64,000 bases of DNA from Paraspadella gotoi (GCA_051294375.1 CM119270.1:5340152-5404151), one strand, 5' to 3'; positions 1 through 12,457 are shown, counted from the first letter of the stretch. Numbers and translations are program-made. The notes: generated by a model not told the origin, from the sequence alone.

Positions 1-189
1 AATAAAAGAACTGATAAAAAAAAAATTAATCGTTTTTAAAATTCGCTATCGTGATTCAGACGAAGAAAATCCATTCGGCGTCAAAACAAATGAACGTCTT
101 ATGTTCAAAAAAGTGTGAAGGCTCAAGAGGGCGCCAAAATTAAGAGCGCCCCCCCCCCAAAAAAAAAGAATAAGTTTTGCGGATACAAA

Positions 190-3100
190 ATGGCGGCCGT
201 AGACGTCAATATCGGCAGCGTCACGGGCGTTCCTGGCGGGGTCAGCGGGGTCAGTGGCGTGCAACCTTCCTTAACCTCCCCTCCTCCCCAACGCGCCAAT
301 GCGTCTCTCGACTACACAAATCCTCGCTCTTGGTACATCTCCACCGTTAAGAGCAAACTCGTCGAAGATTTTGTCAAGGAAAGACTCACGACGACGACGA
401 CGACGACGACGACAACGTTGCCGGAAATCGGCGTACCCCGCTTCGCCAGGCTGCGGCGGCTGCGGCGGCGACCGAAATCCGGGGATCGGGTGAGGCTGCC
501 GAGAATATCTGCGCCACCGGCGGAGAAATCGACTGGTAAGTTTGGGTGCGTGCGTATAATTGGTAAAATATGAGGAAAAAAAAAGGATGAAATACGTAGT
601 TATTTGGTTAGGGACCTTCTTTCTTAAACTCGGCTGACAAAATTGTGTTGTTTCATTTAAAAAAGTCAGAGTGAACAGTAAATTCTGAATTCAATCTAAT
701 TTTGTTTGTTAATTGTTTATTTCTTCACTAATGCTAGAACTCTTACCCAATAATATTACAGTCTTTCTATTTCTAGATTATGAGCCTGTTTATACGTTTG
801 TTCTCTCGTCGTTACATTTTACAAATGTACTAATCCGAATTCTCACCTCCCACGGCTTCGCTAAATATTAACCGTTTCTTCGTTCTCATCGAATTCAGCT
901 TCGTCTAAAGAAGACGACGACCACAGAGGCGACGACGATTCGACGACGACGTCTACGACGACGAAAGAGAAGACGACGACGACGACGACCCTTCCGCGCG
1001 GAATTCTAAAGAAGCGCGGCGCCGTGTCCTCGGCCGAACTGCGTCTTCTCGGCGCCGGAGTTGAGGCGGCGTTGAAAGGCGGCGTCGGGGGGGTCCAAAT
1101 CGGCGCAGAGGTAAGCACTGGCGGCGCCGCGGTCGGAATCTCTTTCGCCGATGAAGTCGTCGTGCAAGAGGTGGAGGTCAGAGGCGGCGGCGGCAGCGTC
1201 GGTGGCGGCGTCAAGGACTCCACGCCCTCATCGACCGAAGACGAAGAAGAGAGAAGCGGCGACGTTTTCCTCGACGCCAGCGACGACGCCAGAGCCGGCG
1301 CCTTTTTGACGGAACTTCCGGCGGCGCGGGATTTCGGCGAAGCGGCGTCGATGCAGCGACGTAGGCGGCGCTCGGCGGCGTCGTCGTCGGGGTCCAGCGT
1401 TGGTGAGGCTTGTGGTTTTCTAGAACATTGCTTGATAGAGTTTAAAATGTCAATTAGAATTTGAACAATTTTTTTTTAAATTCTTTTATTAACACCAAAA
1501 ATAGTATTAACAAAATCAGAAACAGTAACAGTGTAAAAGATTGGAAAATGATAAACAATAGACACTAATGTTTAAAATGAAATCAATGATAAAATTTTTA
1601 TGAACTTGATTCATAAGAAACTATGAAATATAAGTTCATAGGGACTAAGCTCTGACGAACAAAGCCCGAGGTGTTTTTAAATATTCTTAAATAGCGGACA
1701 AGGTAGATGATATGGCAATATTGTTTAATAGTTAAGTTCAATAAAAAATCCGACCTTAAATATAGAAATAATAACCAAAATCTCGGCAAAATTTTCCCTT
1801 CTTTGGAAGATTTTCGCCATGAGAAGATTTTTCCAACTGACTCCCGGTTGAAAACTCTTAGAATTTCCGATTCGTTAGTTCCTCTTTTACTTTACTTTAA
1901 TAAAAATTTCACCAAAGATTAGGACTATTCCCATTTACCATGATCGTATCAACTAGTCAAAATAACCTAATAAATGTAAAGAAAAATTTTGAGAGCCTTC
2001 AACACTTTGCCAATGAGGATCCAAAAGTAGACCGTGCATTTGTTGTTTTTCAAAGAAAAAAATCCCTTTCATTCTAATATAAAATCAAGATGGGAAAATT
2101 TCTCCGGTCCAGAAGTCAGTCTATTTGTTCTGGCTTGTTTGATAATCAAGATGTTTGATGATTTGCACAAGAGAACAAAAATGCGAGCCCTCAGATGCCA
2201 ACAGGATCGGAATCAAGTGTTTTTTACATCGATATTTACCAGAATTTTACCAAGGAAGCGGTTTATATTTGTTTTGGTAGTCAGATTTGAACGAAAATCT
2301 CATTGAAAAAGTTTTGAACTTATTCATAATAACACGTATGAAATATAACGTTCAAGAACGTTCAAGATCAAAATTTCAAAATCATAAAAACTAGAATTTG
2401 AAGATTTGTTTAATCTTTTTTTATTAATAACTAAACCAATATTAACATAATTAAAAAACACAAACGGTATCATCAACAGACTGGCACACGGTATTCATTT
2501 TTTTATTAATATATGTATCTTTTAAATATATGCATTCAAACTTGAATATTTTTTTTTCTTTAAACAAATTGAATGTACTCAATAATTGAAAAAAAAAAAA
2601 GAATACAAAAACAACAGTATCAATAAAAACGTAAAAAGACTGGAACTGTATCCGCGAGGTATTACTTTTTAAAAGTTATAAACTAATTTAAAATAGTTTT
2701 AAAGACTCGAATCGCCTTACCAACTCAACTTGAATAAGGTTTCGCTCCGGGAATCGAAGACCGCAGCGCGCCTTCATCCCTCGACGGCGTCGCAGCGGCC
2801 GGCGTTGTCCTTCCGGTGTCGCAACCTCTCGTCGTTATCGAGGAGGCGTCGACGCCCGGCGCTCCGGCGTCGAAAGAGCGGCGCCGTCCGACGAGCGAGG
2901 AAGAGAGGCGAAAGGAATACTTTGATTCGAATCCTTACAGGAAGTTCACGACCGTGAGGGGAGAGAGGGCGTGGCCAGAGGAAGGGAGGAGGAGGGGAAC
3001 GTCGGAAGTGCCGGAGGAATATCAGGTGTGGAGGGGGGCGGGGAAGGAAATAACGGCCTGTACGAAAGAGATTATATATTGAATTGATGGGTAATCTATT

Positions 3101-4033
3101 GGACTATTGGACTATTGGGTAAAATTATACATATTCCGCGGTCAAATAGTACTTGAGGAAGTGGTATTTTTATATTGAAACTAATTCATTAATCGGGAAT
3201 TATATATATTCCGCGGTCAAATAGTACTTCAGGCAGTGGTATTTTTTATATTGAAACTAATTCATTAATCGGGAAGCCAGCCGCTCTGGTAGTTAATAAA
3301 CTACAGTGAGAGTTTTGATTGAAAGTTTACCTTGGAGCCCCTAAACATCATGGCCTGCCCAAAATTAGCAGCAAGATATCTTATTCATTGAATGAATGCA
3401 ATGCCTAATGGGACGCTTTGGGAAAATAAGGCCCAGTTATAGTTTATACTCACTGAGGAAAAACTATAACTGAATCGGACAATGCTTTTTTTTTTCAAAT
3501 CCTTTTATTTTTCTATAACTTTCCTTTTATCGTTTCATTTCCCCCTCTTCAACTTCGAACTACACCCAACCCACCTCGTCCAAGGAACTCGTCATGACCC
3601 CGCGTTGTCCGGCCGACGTCAACCAGAAGAGGACTCCAGATCACGAGCGACTCAAGCTCCGTCTCCAGTCGACCCTGGGCGTGCGGCGCGGCGGCGGCAG
3701 CGGAGGCGGCAGCGGCACGAGCGGCGGCGCCGGACCCAGCGATGCCGAGGCTGTGGCGCGGGCGGCGTCGGCCTCCCTTCCAGTCGAAGTCGCTCGGAGA
3801 CGGGAGAGGATCAAGTGGGCGTACGGGTGTCGCCACGAGGAAGGTGAGGGCGGGACCGTGGCTGCTGTTGTTATTTTAGCTTTGTCGTNNNNNNNNNNGG
3901 TTTAAATATGTTTAGTGATCACGATTCTAATTACTCGTTTGCCATAAATGGGGCCATCTCCAGTCGAAAGGAGGTGCATAAGATTTTTGTTCCGTAGAAA
4001 ATATTTTTCTGTTTGTCATAAATATTGATTGAG

Positions 4034-4075
<42 letters not shown>

Positions 4076-4081
4076 GGAGAG

Positions 4082-4117
<36 letters not shown>

Positions 4118-4122
4118 AGAGA

Positions 4123-4161
<39 letters not shown>

Positions 4162-5241
4162 GAGAGAGAGAACGGGGACAAGTAATGCAAGGAGAATGAG
4201 AAAAGGGCTTTAGGCATAGTAACATTCGAAATATGGAAAACCTAATAAAAAATATTAGGTCTTCGTTGGTTTGCACGTGACAAGAGAATATTGAACTGTT
4301 CTGCTTTTCGTATTTATTATATTGTTTATAACTAAACAAACGCCTGAGACAAGACGGAATTGTACATAGAGAACGAAACGAAAGGTGTCAACGTGAGACT
4401 GCGAGACGAATACAATGTCAAACAGATGACAGCTAGAAAAACTCTAAACTTCAGTTAATAAATGAATCTAAAATTTTTGAAATATTAAACATTTGCGTCA
4501 CGACCGAACTCGGCCCTTTCTCCCTTGATTCCGTGTCTCTCTCTCTCTCTCTCTATCGCCTCATCGATATTCCGTCTTTTGTTTTTAAAATTATATAAAA
4601 ATGGCGGGAAACAAAAAAAAAAAAAAATTGGGATTCGATCTTTTTTTGGCGATGGAAGCGACCGACTTTGCAAGACCGATAATATATTGTTGACTTTTCA
4701 TTATCGTCGTCGATGTCAATGTCCTCTTTGTTTTATGGCAAGCATCGGCTTATTGCTGCACCTGTCGTGTTCACTCCTCCCAGTCCCAAGACGCGACTCG
4801 ATCCCTTAATCCGATTTGCATATTGGAGACAACATCATGGTCGTGGCTTCTGGAGTATAGTTGTGACGAAAGAGAATTATGGTTTCAGAAAAGATAAGCC
4901 ACAAAACCGAGCCACAAAAAAAAATAAAGCCCTTACGCAATCTTTTAACATATATTCTCGATAGAAATTAGAATATTATAAATTTGTTTCAAGATATTCT
5001 GTCTATTAATTTCTTTCCTTTCTTTCCCTTTTTTTTTTATTCACGTACCAACTCCTGCTGTCATTGTTGTTTCCTTTGTCATCTGCCTTGTCATCATCCC
5101 AGATTTCGGAATCAACCTCGCTTTTTTTTTCAGATTATTTCCGTCCTTTTCGATTTCTTCTTAATCAAACATCCCAAATTCCCAAATCCAATATCCATGA
5201 TCCTCCCCGCCGCTCTGGCGTCCTAGACTGTCGTTTCCACG

Positions 5242-5303
<62 letters not shown>

Positions 5304-8300
5304 CCGTCATAATCGCCGTCAATATCTCCCAGCTGTAGTCGATGTCAGGTCTGGAAGCCGCGTTGCCAATGACGACGGACGCTGCAATTGGAGGGAGGGG
5401 CGGCTGAGGCGGCTGAGGCGGCTGAGGCGGTGGCGGCTTCATCAGTGTAATATTTATCTTTTCTTTTCTTGTTTCTCCGTCGTCTTTCCTTTTCGTTTGT
5501 GACAGAGTCCATTTGCCTTTCGCGTCAGGCACTCGGTTCGGTTCCTTGCATCCTTGCCAGTTGCCACCTTAAAAAAGATTATAACTCTGTCTCTCTCTTG
5601 CCGCTCATTCTTTCTCTCAATCTTATTTCTCTTCAACTCCCTCTTCCCACCTCCACTCCCCCCCCTTCTCCCCGGTTTTGCAATTCTGACCTCGCGTCGA
5701 ATGAACAGAAATCGATATTTACGCCCACGATTTTTATAGGAGAAAAGTCCGACTTAACCCTTGATTCTACGAGACCCAAGCGGCCATTTTGAATTCTGCA
5801 AGAGTCACCCTTTACCGTGATTAATGGGGGAGGAGGATCTTTTCGATTTTAGAGCGTGCCAAATACAAAGTCATTTAGCGGCCGGCACTGTATATTGTAT
5901 ATTGTATATTTTCACATCGCCTCACATCCATCATCGTTCAGCCCATTCCATTGGCTCAGAGGGGGAACGCACCATCCCAGGCGATGCGTTCCATCCCTCG
6001 TCCTCGTGACAGGAGGCGTCACTCAGGGTCGGAAGCCCCCAAAACCAACAGTGAGATGCCCCATCCCAATGAGCATCACTGGTAACCCCGCTGTTGCCAT
6101 GATATCATAATATCGGGGAATCAGGGTCCCCCAAAAGTGGCCTCGTGTCGTCTGCCAACGATTTTCCGTCGGTAATTTCTTGTTCCGGATGGAATTACCG
6201 CCATAAATCGAGGGAGTCTCGGCCGCCCCATTTTCCGGTTGATTCCATCTCGTCGGCTTCTTTCTTCCTGATTCGATTTTGTCGATTCGTTTCCGCCGAT
6301 TTTATTCGACCAATTATATTTCCCAAATTTGGTTCCCCAAGTTTTCATTTCACTAATTTAATATTTATTCTCATGGCCCGTTTTGATTAAAATTCAATAT
6401 TCAAATATTGTTCATAGACATATTCCTTCTTTTTCCAGATTCATGGAAAATTCTGCAACATCGGTAAATGAAGATTCTAATTCTTTTTAAAATATGAATA
6501 TTACGACGTACTATCACATTAAGGAAGAGGGGAAAAATTTAATGTAATATCTTCGGCACATAATACGTAATATTTCCGGCGGTTGAAGGTCGCTACTAGA
6601 ACAAAGAAAGAAAATGGGTTTNNNNNNNNNNNNNNNNNNNNNNNNNNNNNNNNNNNNNNNNNNNNNNNNNNNNNNNNNNNNNNNNNNNNNNNNNNNNNNN
6701 NNNNNNNNNNNNNNNNNNNNNNNNNNNNNNNNNNNNNNNNNNNNNNNNNNNNNNNNNNNNNNNNNNNNNNNNNNNNNNNNNNNNNNNNNNNNNNNNNNNN
6801 NNNNNNNNNNNNNTCGCGAAAAGCAATAAAATTATCTCACTCCTCTCACAGGCACACTCTCATTCTCTCTCTCTCTCTCTCTCGTCTCTGTCTCTCTCTT
6901 CTCCCCTTCAAAGGCAACATCGACGTCTCCCACGTTTCCGCCAAAGTTCGCTGTTGGATCGAATTCCCGTCTCCCGTCGGAGGGCGCCGTTTTCGGTTAG
7001 CACAAGAGACCAAGGCGGCGCCGCGAGGATCGGCGTCGTCGGTCTCCGGCGTCGCCATCGCCGTTTACGGCGTCGACGACGACGAGTTTTGTGGAGGAGT
7101 CGAAGGTGGCGGCGACAGGCGGAAGCCGTCGCAGTTCAGCGAGTGGCACCACAGGGTAGGTTGAGGGGGTTGGCGAAGGAGTTGGAAACCGGGGAGGTGG
7201 TTGGGATGCTCTCTCTCTCTACTCCGCTCCTTACCCCCTCACTCCTTGCCCCCCCTCTCTCTTTCTTTATCCCCCTCACCCTCTCTATTCCCCTTTCTTT
7301 CTCTCTCTCACTCTCACTTACCCCACTCCTCCACTATCTTCCTCTCTCAACAGATGGCGCCCGCCGAGGAGGACGGTCGCAGCAGCGGCACCTACATGAA
7401 AATCGCGTCGCCAGATATGAAGGACGAGGATTCCGAAGACTCAGAAGGGAGGTTCATCTACATGGCGCCGCAGGATGGGTAAGGAGGGCGCCGTAAGAAT
7501 TATAGTCACTCCGCCGCATCTGAATTGTCTTGAAATGTTTGTTACTATTCATACTATGCAACTATACAACGCAAACTGAAAAATTATACAGTATCCCTTT
7601 TCAATCTTTAAACTCTCAACTGTATTTCAATCATCTATGTCTCCCTCTTCCACCTCTATCTCAATCAATGCCGTCTCCCTCTATTTCTCTCCGTCTCTCT
7701 CTCTCTCCGTCTCCCTCTCTCTCCAGCTACCTCTTGCGCGACTCCCAACCCGTCCTCAGCATCGTCAACATTTCCGTCGAGGATCGATTCCTCTACGTCA
7801 CCGACCCGGAGGATCTCGACTCCGGTGGCGTCGGTGGCGTCGCCTCCAACGCCGCTACCGACGCCGCCACCTTGGGACCAGACAAAAAAGGGCGCCGGTT
7901 TTTCTTTCGAGGGAAAGAAGTCAGGATGTCATCGCCGGCGAGGGACGTGGCACTCTCGATTCCCATGGCGCCGGTGAGATTCATTTGATTGAATCACAGT
8001 TTGATTTATTGATTGATTCACTGTTTGTTGATTGATTGATTNNNNNNNNNNNNNNNNNNNNNNNNNNNNNNNNNNNNNNNNNNNNNNNNNNNNNNNNNNN
8101 NNNNNNNNNNNNNNNNNNNNNNNNNNNNNNNNNNNNNNNNNNNNNNNNNNNNNNNNNNNNNNNNNNNNNNNNNNNNNNNNNNNNNNNNNNNNNNNNNNNN
8201 NNNNNNNNNNNNNNNNNNNNNNNNNNNNNNNNNNNNNNNNNNNNNNNNNNNNNNNNNNNNNNNNNNNNNNNNNNNNNNNNNNNNNNNNNNNNNNNNNNNN

Positions 8301-11300
8301 NNNNNNNNNCAACCCATCACACGAGACGCAAGACGCCCCTCAAATCCTTCAAACTCTTGCAAGTCTTCGGCGAGCTCCGCCAGTTTCGAGGCGGCGCCGG
8401 CGAGGGCGATGGAAGAGGTGATGGCCCCGACGGAGCGGCGTTGTCGATGGCCGTAGTCCCGGCGCGACCGGCGTCGTTTCTCCGTCCCCTCGAAGAACTG
8501 GACGCGCAGTTGGAGGTACACGACGGCGACGAGGATCCGGAAGAAGCCGTCAAGAAATCCCCTCGCTCGTCCTCTCTTCCCATTCGTCCGCCGCCTTCAA
8601 ACGATCCTCCACCGCCGCCTCCTTGGATCAAACTCGATTCACGACCCGTCCACAAGTCAGAGGTCCTCATTCGCGCCGAAGAAGAGCGGCGTCGATTAGC
8701 CGAGGCCCGCGGCGCCAAGAAGAGCGCCGGCTCCAAGAAGGATAGGAGCGCGGCGGCGAGCGGTGCTGAGAGAAGCTCCGGTGGCGGCGTTTCCGGCGAG
8801 ACGATGGCGACGACCACGGCGCCGCCGACACCGGAGAGTCGAACGACGAGCGGCGCCGAAATTAGGAGCGGGAAGAAGTTTGCGAGGAGCAGGTAAGNNN
8901 NNNNNNNNNNNNNNNNNNNNNNNNNNNNNNNNNNNNNNNNNNNNNNNNNNNNNNNNNNNNNNNNNNNNNNNNNNNNNNNNNNNNNNNNNNNNNNNNNNNN
9001 NNNNNNNNNNNNNNNNNNNNNNNNNNNNNNNNNNNNNNNNNNNNNNNNNNNNNNNNNNNNNNNNNNNNNNNNNNNNNNNNNNNNNNNNNNNNNNNNNNNN
9101 NNNNNNNNNNNNNNNNNNNNNNNNNNNNNNNNNNNNNNNNNNNNNNNNNNNNNNNNAAATTTTTTTTTGCAAAATCTTTTTTAGCAAAACGCGATTTCCC
9201 TCAGATTTCCTGTTTTGATGGGATAAAAAGGATTTTTCGTCAGACGCAAGACGGATTTAGTTGTTGTTGTTGTCATTGTCGTTTTTCCCAAGAGACGTTT
9301 GTTTTTGTTTTCTGTTTACTAAAATCCTTCTGACGAGGTCGACGCCAAAGACGATAAATATGATAAATATGAGCCAGAAANNNNNNNNNNNNNNNNNNNN
9401 NNNNNNNNNNNNNNNNNNNNNNNNNNNNNNNNNNNNNNNNNNNNNNNNNNNNNNNNNNNNNNNNNNNNNNNNNNNNNNNNNNNNNNNNNNNNNNNNNNNN
9501 NNNNNNNNNNNNNNNNNNNNNNNNNNNNNNNNNNNNNNNNNNNNNNNNNNNNNNNNNNNNNNNNNNNNNNNNNNNNNNNNNNNNNNNNNNNNNNNNNNNN
9601 NNNNNNNNNNNNNNNNNNNNNNNNNNNNNNNNNNNNNNNNNNNNNNNNNNNNNNNNNNNNNNNNNNNNNNNNNNNNNNNGAGAGAGAGAAGACGAAGATA
9701 CAATTAAATTAGATTATTTTCGTGGGAAGTCAGAAAATGCGAGGACACGTTCAAGATATTGAAAATAATTCCTTTTCGTGTTTAATGTTTTTAAAGTTTA
9801 TTCAATTTGCGGACTAAAAAAGGCCAAATAGACATCTTTTGAATAATAACGAGGCCCAATGCGTGAGGGAATTTATATGAGATTAATTTTTTTTTTTTTA
9901 AATTGTAACGCTAATTTCTTAACATTTGAAAATAAGTTGACTTGACGAAACTTTTACGTAGAATTGCCTCTTATATTATTATATATTTATATAATATATT
10001 TATATATATTTAATATATTTATATCTTTATATCATTATATATTATTAAGACGTTATATCATTCACGGGAGAAGCAAGGGTAACACCCAGGATCCGAGGAA
10101 CTCAAGCGGTTGTCAGATGACTTTTTGTTCTCAAGAAAAAGTCCCTTGGCGGACGTCTTCGTCATGACATTTCGTCTTCATCGAGACGACCCGTCAAACC
10201 GCTCTTTTCTTTAGTCAGAATCAGTAATTTCGTGTTGGTTTTTTCAATATTTATATATATTTTTCATATAAATATTTACATATATGTTATTATCCAGAAT
10301 TCCAGATATTATAAGGTTTTCATTAATGAACCCGGTCGACGAGTACTTATTACCCGTCCAAGCCAATGGGACGAGCCGAGTTTTCTCCAAGCTATACGGG
10401 AGGCTAATTTAGAATTCGCCACAAGATCATATTATTGTTAATTTATATTTAATTAATTAATTAATTAATTAATTTATATATTTTCGTTCCAGAGAATCGC
10501 GATTGGATCAACAGGATCCAGACAGAGACGGACTCGACGTGAACAATCTCCTTCAGAAGTACGAGGAGGAAGAGGGGGGCGAAGGAAGAGGAGGAAGCGA
10601 CATCTATCACGGACAACGAGGGGCTTTCAGGTGTGGGGGATGGTGGGGGGAAGGGGGGGTGGAGGGCGATGAGAGAAGATGGGGGAAGATGAGGGGATGT
10701 GGGGGAGGAGAGAAGGGGTTGTTGACTGCGCTTGTATGTTGCATATAAATATCAAAGGTTTTAAAGTATGTTACATTGCTACCAAAAATAAACTCAATTA
10801 ATGATTTATTATTTATAAATTTAGGTCAGAAATCATATTTTAGCGAACTTTTTAAATACTTAAAAAATTGTAGCGGTTAGAAAAGCGTATAAAATTTATA
10901 TTTATTATTGGCAAAATAAAGCCCTTTTTAAACTCTATAGGGTGTGATTAATTTTAAATTTTTAACAAAAGTTTTCGTTAAGTTATTTAGCATTAATTAG
11001 AAAAATTACTTGAAAATTCACATAATTTTAATCTTTAAAAATTAATAATGAAGAAAGTATTATATAAAATTAGATAAATAAGGTATCTAAAATATAAAAT
11101 TTTAAAGTCTAATTTAGAAAAACAAGTAATCTTGCAATTTTTCATATCGTATTTTTTGCGCTCTTGAAGATGAGACTGGTTACAATTGATTTTAAGGACG
11201 ACATCATAAAAATTTTGTTCAAAAAACAATATTTTTTAAGTTTTTTTAGAGTTGGTAGCAATTAATAAATTTTTTTTATATTATTTTCTCTCTTTTCGAA

Positions 11301-12175
11301 TATTTGGAAATGTTTATAGAGTGCCAATACAACAATTTTTATTATCAATAGTACATGTTTCGACTCTGCTGGTTCTAGTTAACTTAATGTGTAGAGCATT
11401 TTTGTTAATGTTTTTCAAAGCTGATGAAGACTCGAACCAGCAGAGTCGAAACATGTACTATTGATAATAAAAATCGTTGTATTGGCACTGAATAAACATT
11501 TCCTAATAATTTTTTTTTAAATAAAAAAAAATGGGAAAAAATTAGTACATGGTCGAGGCACAATTTGTACTATATTGCTAAACTCGGTTAAAAAGATGGC
11601 AAAATTTGGCAAAGTCTAGGGAGGGTGGGTGGAGGGCGAAGAGAGAAGATGGGGGAAGATAAAGGGATATGGGGGAGGAAAGAAGGGGTTGTTCAGGTTG
11701 GTGTCAAATGGTGAAATATATAATACAATACGGATTAATTAGGTCTTCACATGTCAATTTTGTTAGTCAACTTTGAGGGAGTCAGAAGTCTCAAAAGATT
11801 AGTAATAATTTTTTTTTTAAAAAATCATGTTTTCTCGATATTTTTTTTAAATCTTATTTGCATGTAAAGATTAAATAAATTACTTATCAACAACTAAACC
11901 TTCTGCCAAATAAATGACTCTAAAACAAACGATAGTACTGATTATAGGCTAAATGAGTAAAAAGTGAAATTTTTACTTTTCTTTTTCCTTTCAGGCCATC
12001 TCGAGTGATTCACAAGCCGGTACCTCCTAGGAGAACGAGAAAATCTAAACAGAAAAACGGAGATAAAAACAAAGATAAAAACAATGGCGGAAAGAACAAT
12101 ATGGGAAAGAACAACGGAGGGAAAAATAATGGCGGAAAGAAAAGTGCTGATAAGAATAAGGGACAGAAACAATGA
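190..12175 (+). CDS. Multi-exon gene for an unrecognised large low-complexity protein
   Basis: Exons joined by splice site and phase: 190-535, 899-1402, 2739-2953, 3585-3843, 6914-7155, 7354-7478, 7727-7973, (in gap)-8892, 10090-10223, 10306-10425, 10493-10630, 11995-12175 (TGA). Phases agree at every junction from exon 1 to 7 and from 11 to 12, which is strong support for one gene. At least one exon is probably lost in the gaps, because exon 8 ends in phase 2 and exon 9 needs phase 1. About 1,030 residues are visible: a Thr run (ACG repeat) in exons 1 and 2, a basic PRGILKKRG segment followed by ISFADEVV, Gly/Ser-rich linkers, an acidic ADLxxx-free middle containing GRFIYMAPQDGYLLRDS, a Pro-rich stretch before an EEERRRLAEARGAKKS helix-like segment, then a Lys/Asn/Gly repeat tail. 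No signal peptide, membrane segment or known domain is recognised. A scaffold or cytoskeletal role is only a guess. AATAAA occurs at 12302. The start is the first ATG; the frame is open upstream to about 115. Confidence 0.7.
3125..3275. repeat. Tandem duplication of a ~75-bp unit
   Basis: Two adjacent copies, about 3125-3199 and 3200-3275, share attccgcggtcaaatagta and the closing aattcattaatcggga. They differ at a few positions. They lie in an intron of the + strand gene, directly before a SINE-like copy. Confidence 0.85.
3275..3405 (+). repeat. SINE-like dispersed repeat, diverged copy
   Basis: Starts AGCCAG and continues through a segment matching the better copy at 62541-62736 (TGGTAGTTAATAAAC, GATTGAAAG, then GGGGCAAGATA-like sequence), ending in an ATTC/ATGA-type tail. 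This is the most diverged of five copies in the window. It is non-coding, and no clear tRNA A/B boxes were recognised. Confidence 0.6.
3889..3898. other. Assembly gap (10 N)
   Basis: Run of N just downstream of the exon ending at 3843, inside the intron. Confidence 1.
4036..4169. repeat. (GA)n microsatellite
   Basis: About 130 bp of interrupted GA repeat in an intron. The long Ser/Leu open frames on the opposite strand are a by-product of the repeat. Confidence 0.95.
5161..5440 (-). CDS. Possible terminal coding exon with Pro-rich and poly-Gly runs, antisense in an intron
   Basis: On the minus strand an open frame runs from about 5440 to a stop at 5161. It reads a PPQ/PPL-rich start, then ASRPDIDYSWEILTAIM, about 20 glycines coded by a (GCC)n microsatellite, and the tail GYWIWEFGMFD before the stop. 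The non-repetitive parts look like protein rather than noise. No clear acceptor or partner exon was found, so it could be the last exon of an antisense gene nested in the 3-kb intron of the + strand gene, or a chance frame. The start coordinate is approximate. Confidence 0.3.
5243..5302. repeat. (CCG)n trinucleotide repeat
   Basis: About 20 perfect GCC/CCG units. It would code poly-Gly on the minus strand. A shorter GGCTGAGGC-type repeat lies at about 5400-5435. Confidence 0.95.
6622..6813. other. Assembly gap (192 N)
   Basis: Intronic gap upstream of the exon at 6914. The phase match across it (exon ending 3843 to exon starting 6914) suggests no coding sequence need be missing. Confidence 1.
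8042..8309. other. Assembly gap (268 N)
   Basis: The upstream end of the exon finishing at 8892 lies in this gap. The left side is an ATTG-type simple repeat. Confidence 1.
8898..9156. other. Assembly gap (259 N)
   Basis: Begins immediately after the GTAAG donor at 8893. It may hide an exon, since the phases on the two sides do not match. Confidence 1.
9381..9679. other. Assembly gap (299 N)
   Basis: Intronic gap. Together with 8898-9156 it is where a missing exon of the + strand gene would fit. The right edge is a GA repeat. Confidence 1.
10090..10425 (+). CDS. Two exons of the 0.2-12.2 kb gene carrying likely sequence errors
   Basis: 10090-10223 and 10306-10425 read as well-behaved protein (EELKRLSDDFLFSRKSPLAD; then FINEPGRRVLITRPSQWDEP) with acceptors AG at 10088 and 10304. 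The first contains an in-frame TAG just before its GTAATT donor. Removing one T from the preceding T-rich run would restore the frame and give a phase-2 donor that matches the next exon. The second ends at ACAAG with no GT after it, although its phase matches the exon at 10493. I infer homopolymer and small-deletion errors rather than real mutations, since similar errors are seen in duplicated sequence nearby. A pseudogenised allele is the alternative. Confidence 0.5.
11306..11503. repeat. Inverted repeat with 70-bp arms (foldback element)
   Basis: Left arm 11306-11375 and right arm 11434-11503 are near-perfect reverse complements with three visible mismatches, separated by 58 bp. Both arms begin or end with GGAAATGTTTAT and GTGCCAATACAACAA-type sequence. 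The element sits in the last intron of the + strand gene and carries the hammerhead-like core given separately. I infer a non-autonomous or degraded retroelement end, perhaps Penelope-like; no coding sequence is attached. Confidence 0.85.
11421..11452 (+). ncRNA. Hammerhead-ribozyme-like core
   Basis: CTGATGA (11421-11427), one A, a 5-bp stem GACTC/GAGTC (429-433 with 443-447) closing a 9-nt loop, then GAAA (11448-11451) followed by C. This is the order CUGAUGA - stem II - GAAA of the hammerhead core. Penelope-like elements are known to carry such motifs. The extra A before stem II and the lack of an obvious cleavage-site strand in cis mean activity is unproven. A dimeric or co-transcribed partner, or a relic, are both possible. 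Confidence 0.45.
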
Positions 12176-12457
12176 GGTGGAAAAATACTAGTTACGATTT
12201 AGTTTTTGGAGGAAAAGAAATATTTTTAAGTGCGTATATTAAATTTTAAAGTTAGGGCCAAGTCCCCGATTCTCATTATATGAAAACAAGATGGAAACTA
12301 AAATAAAGAAGGAAAATAGAACTAGATAGAAAGAGAAATACTTAAAGAATTCATTCATTTTGACGCGTCCAGCAGCCGGTATCTGGTGTGCCAATAATTT
12401 TCTCTGTTTGAAGTACTAAGTAACTAATGTTATGTCCTGGCAGTATTTTTTGCTGAT

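Noticed and set aside
3927-4339. Ser/Leu-rich open frames
   Set aside because: Produced by the (GA)n microsatellite read in two frames.
8036-9707. Open frames spanning N runs
   Set aside because: The frames are extended artificially through unknown bases; only the real-sequence parts supported by splice sites were used.
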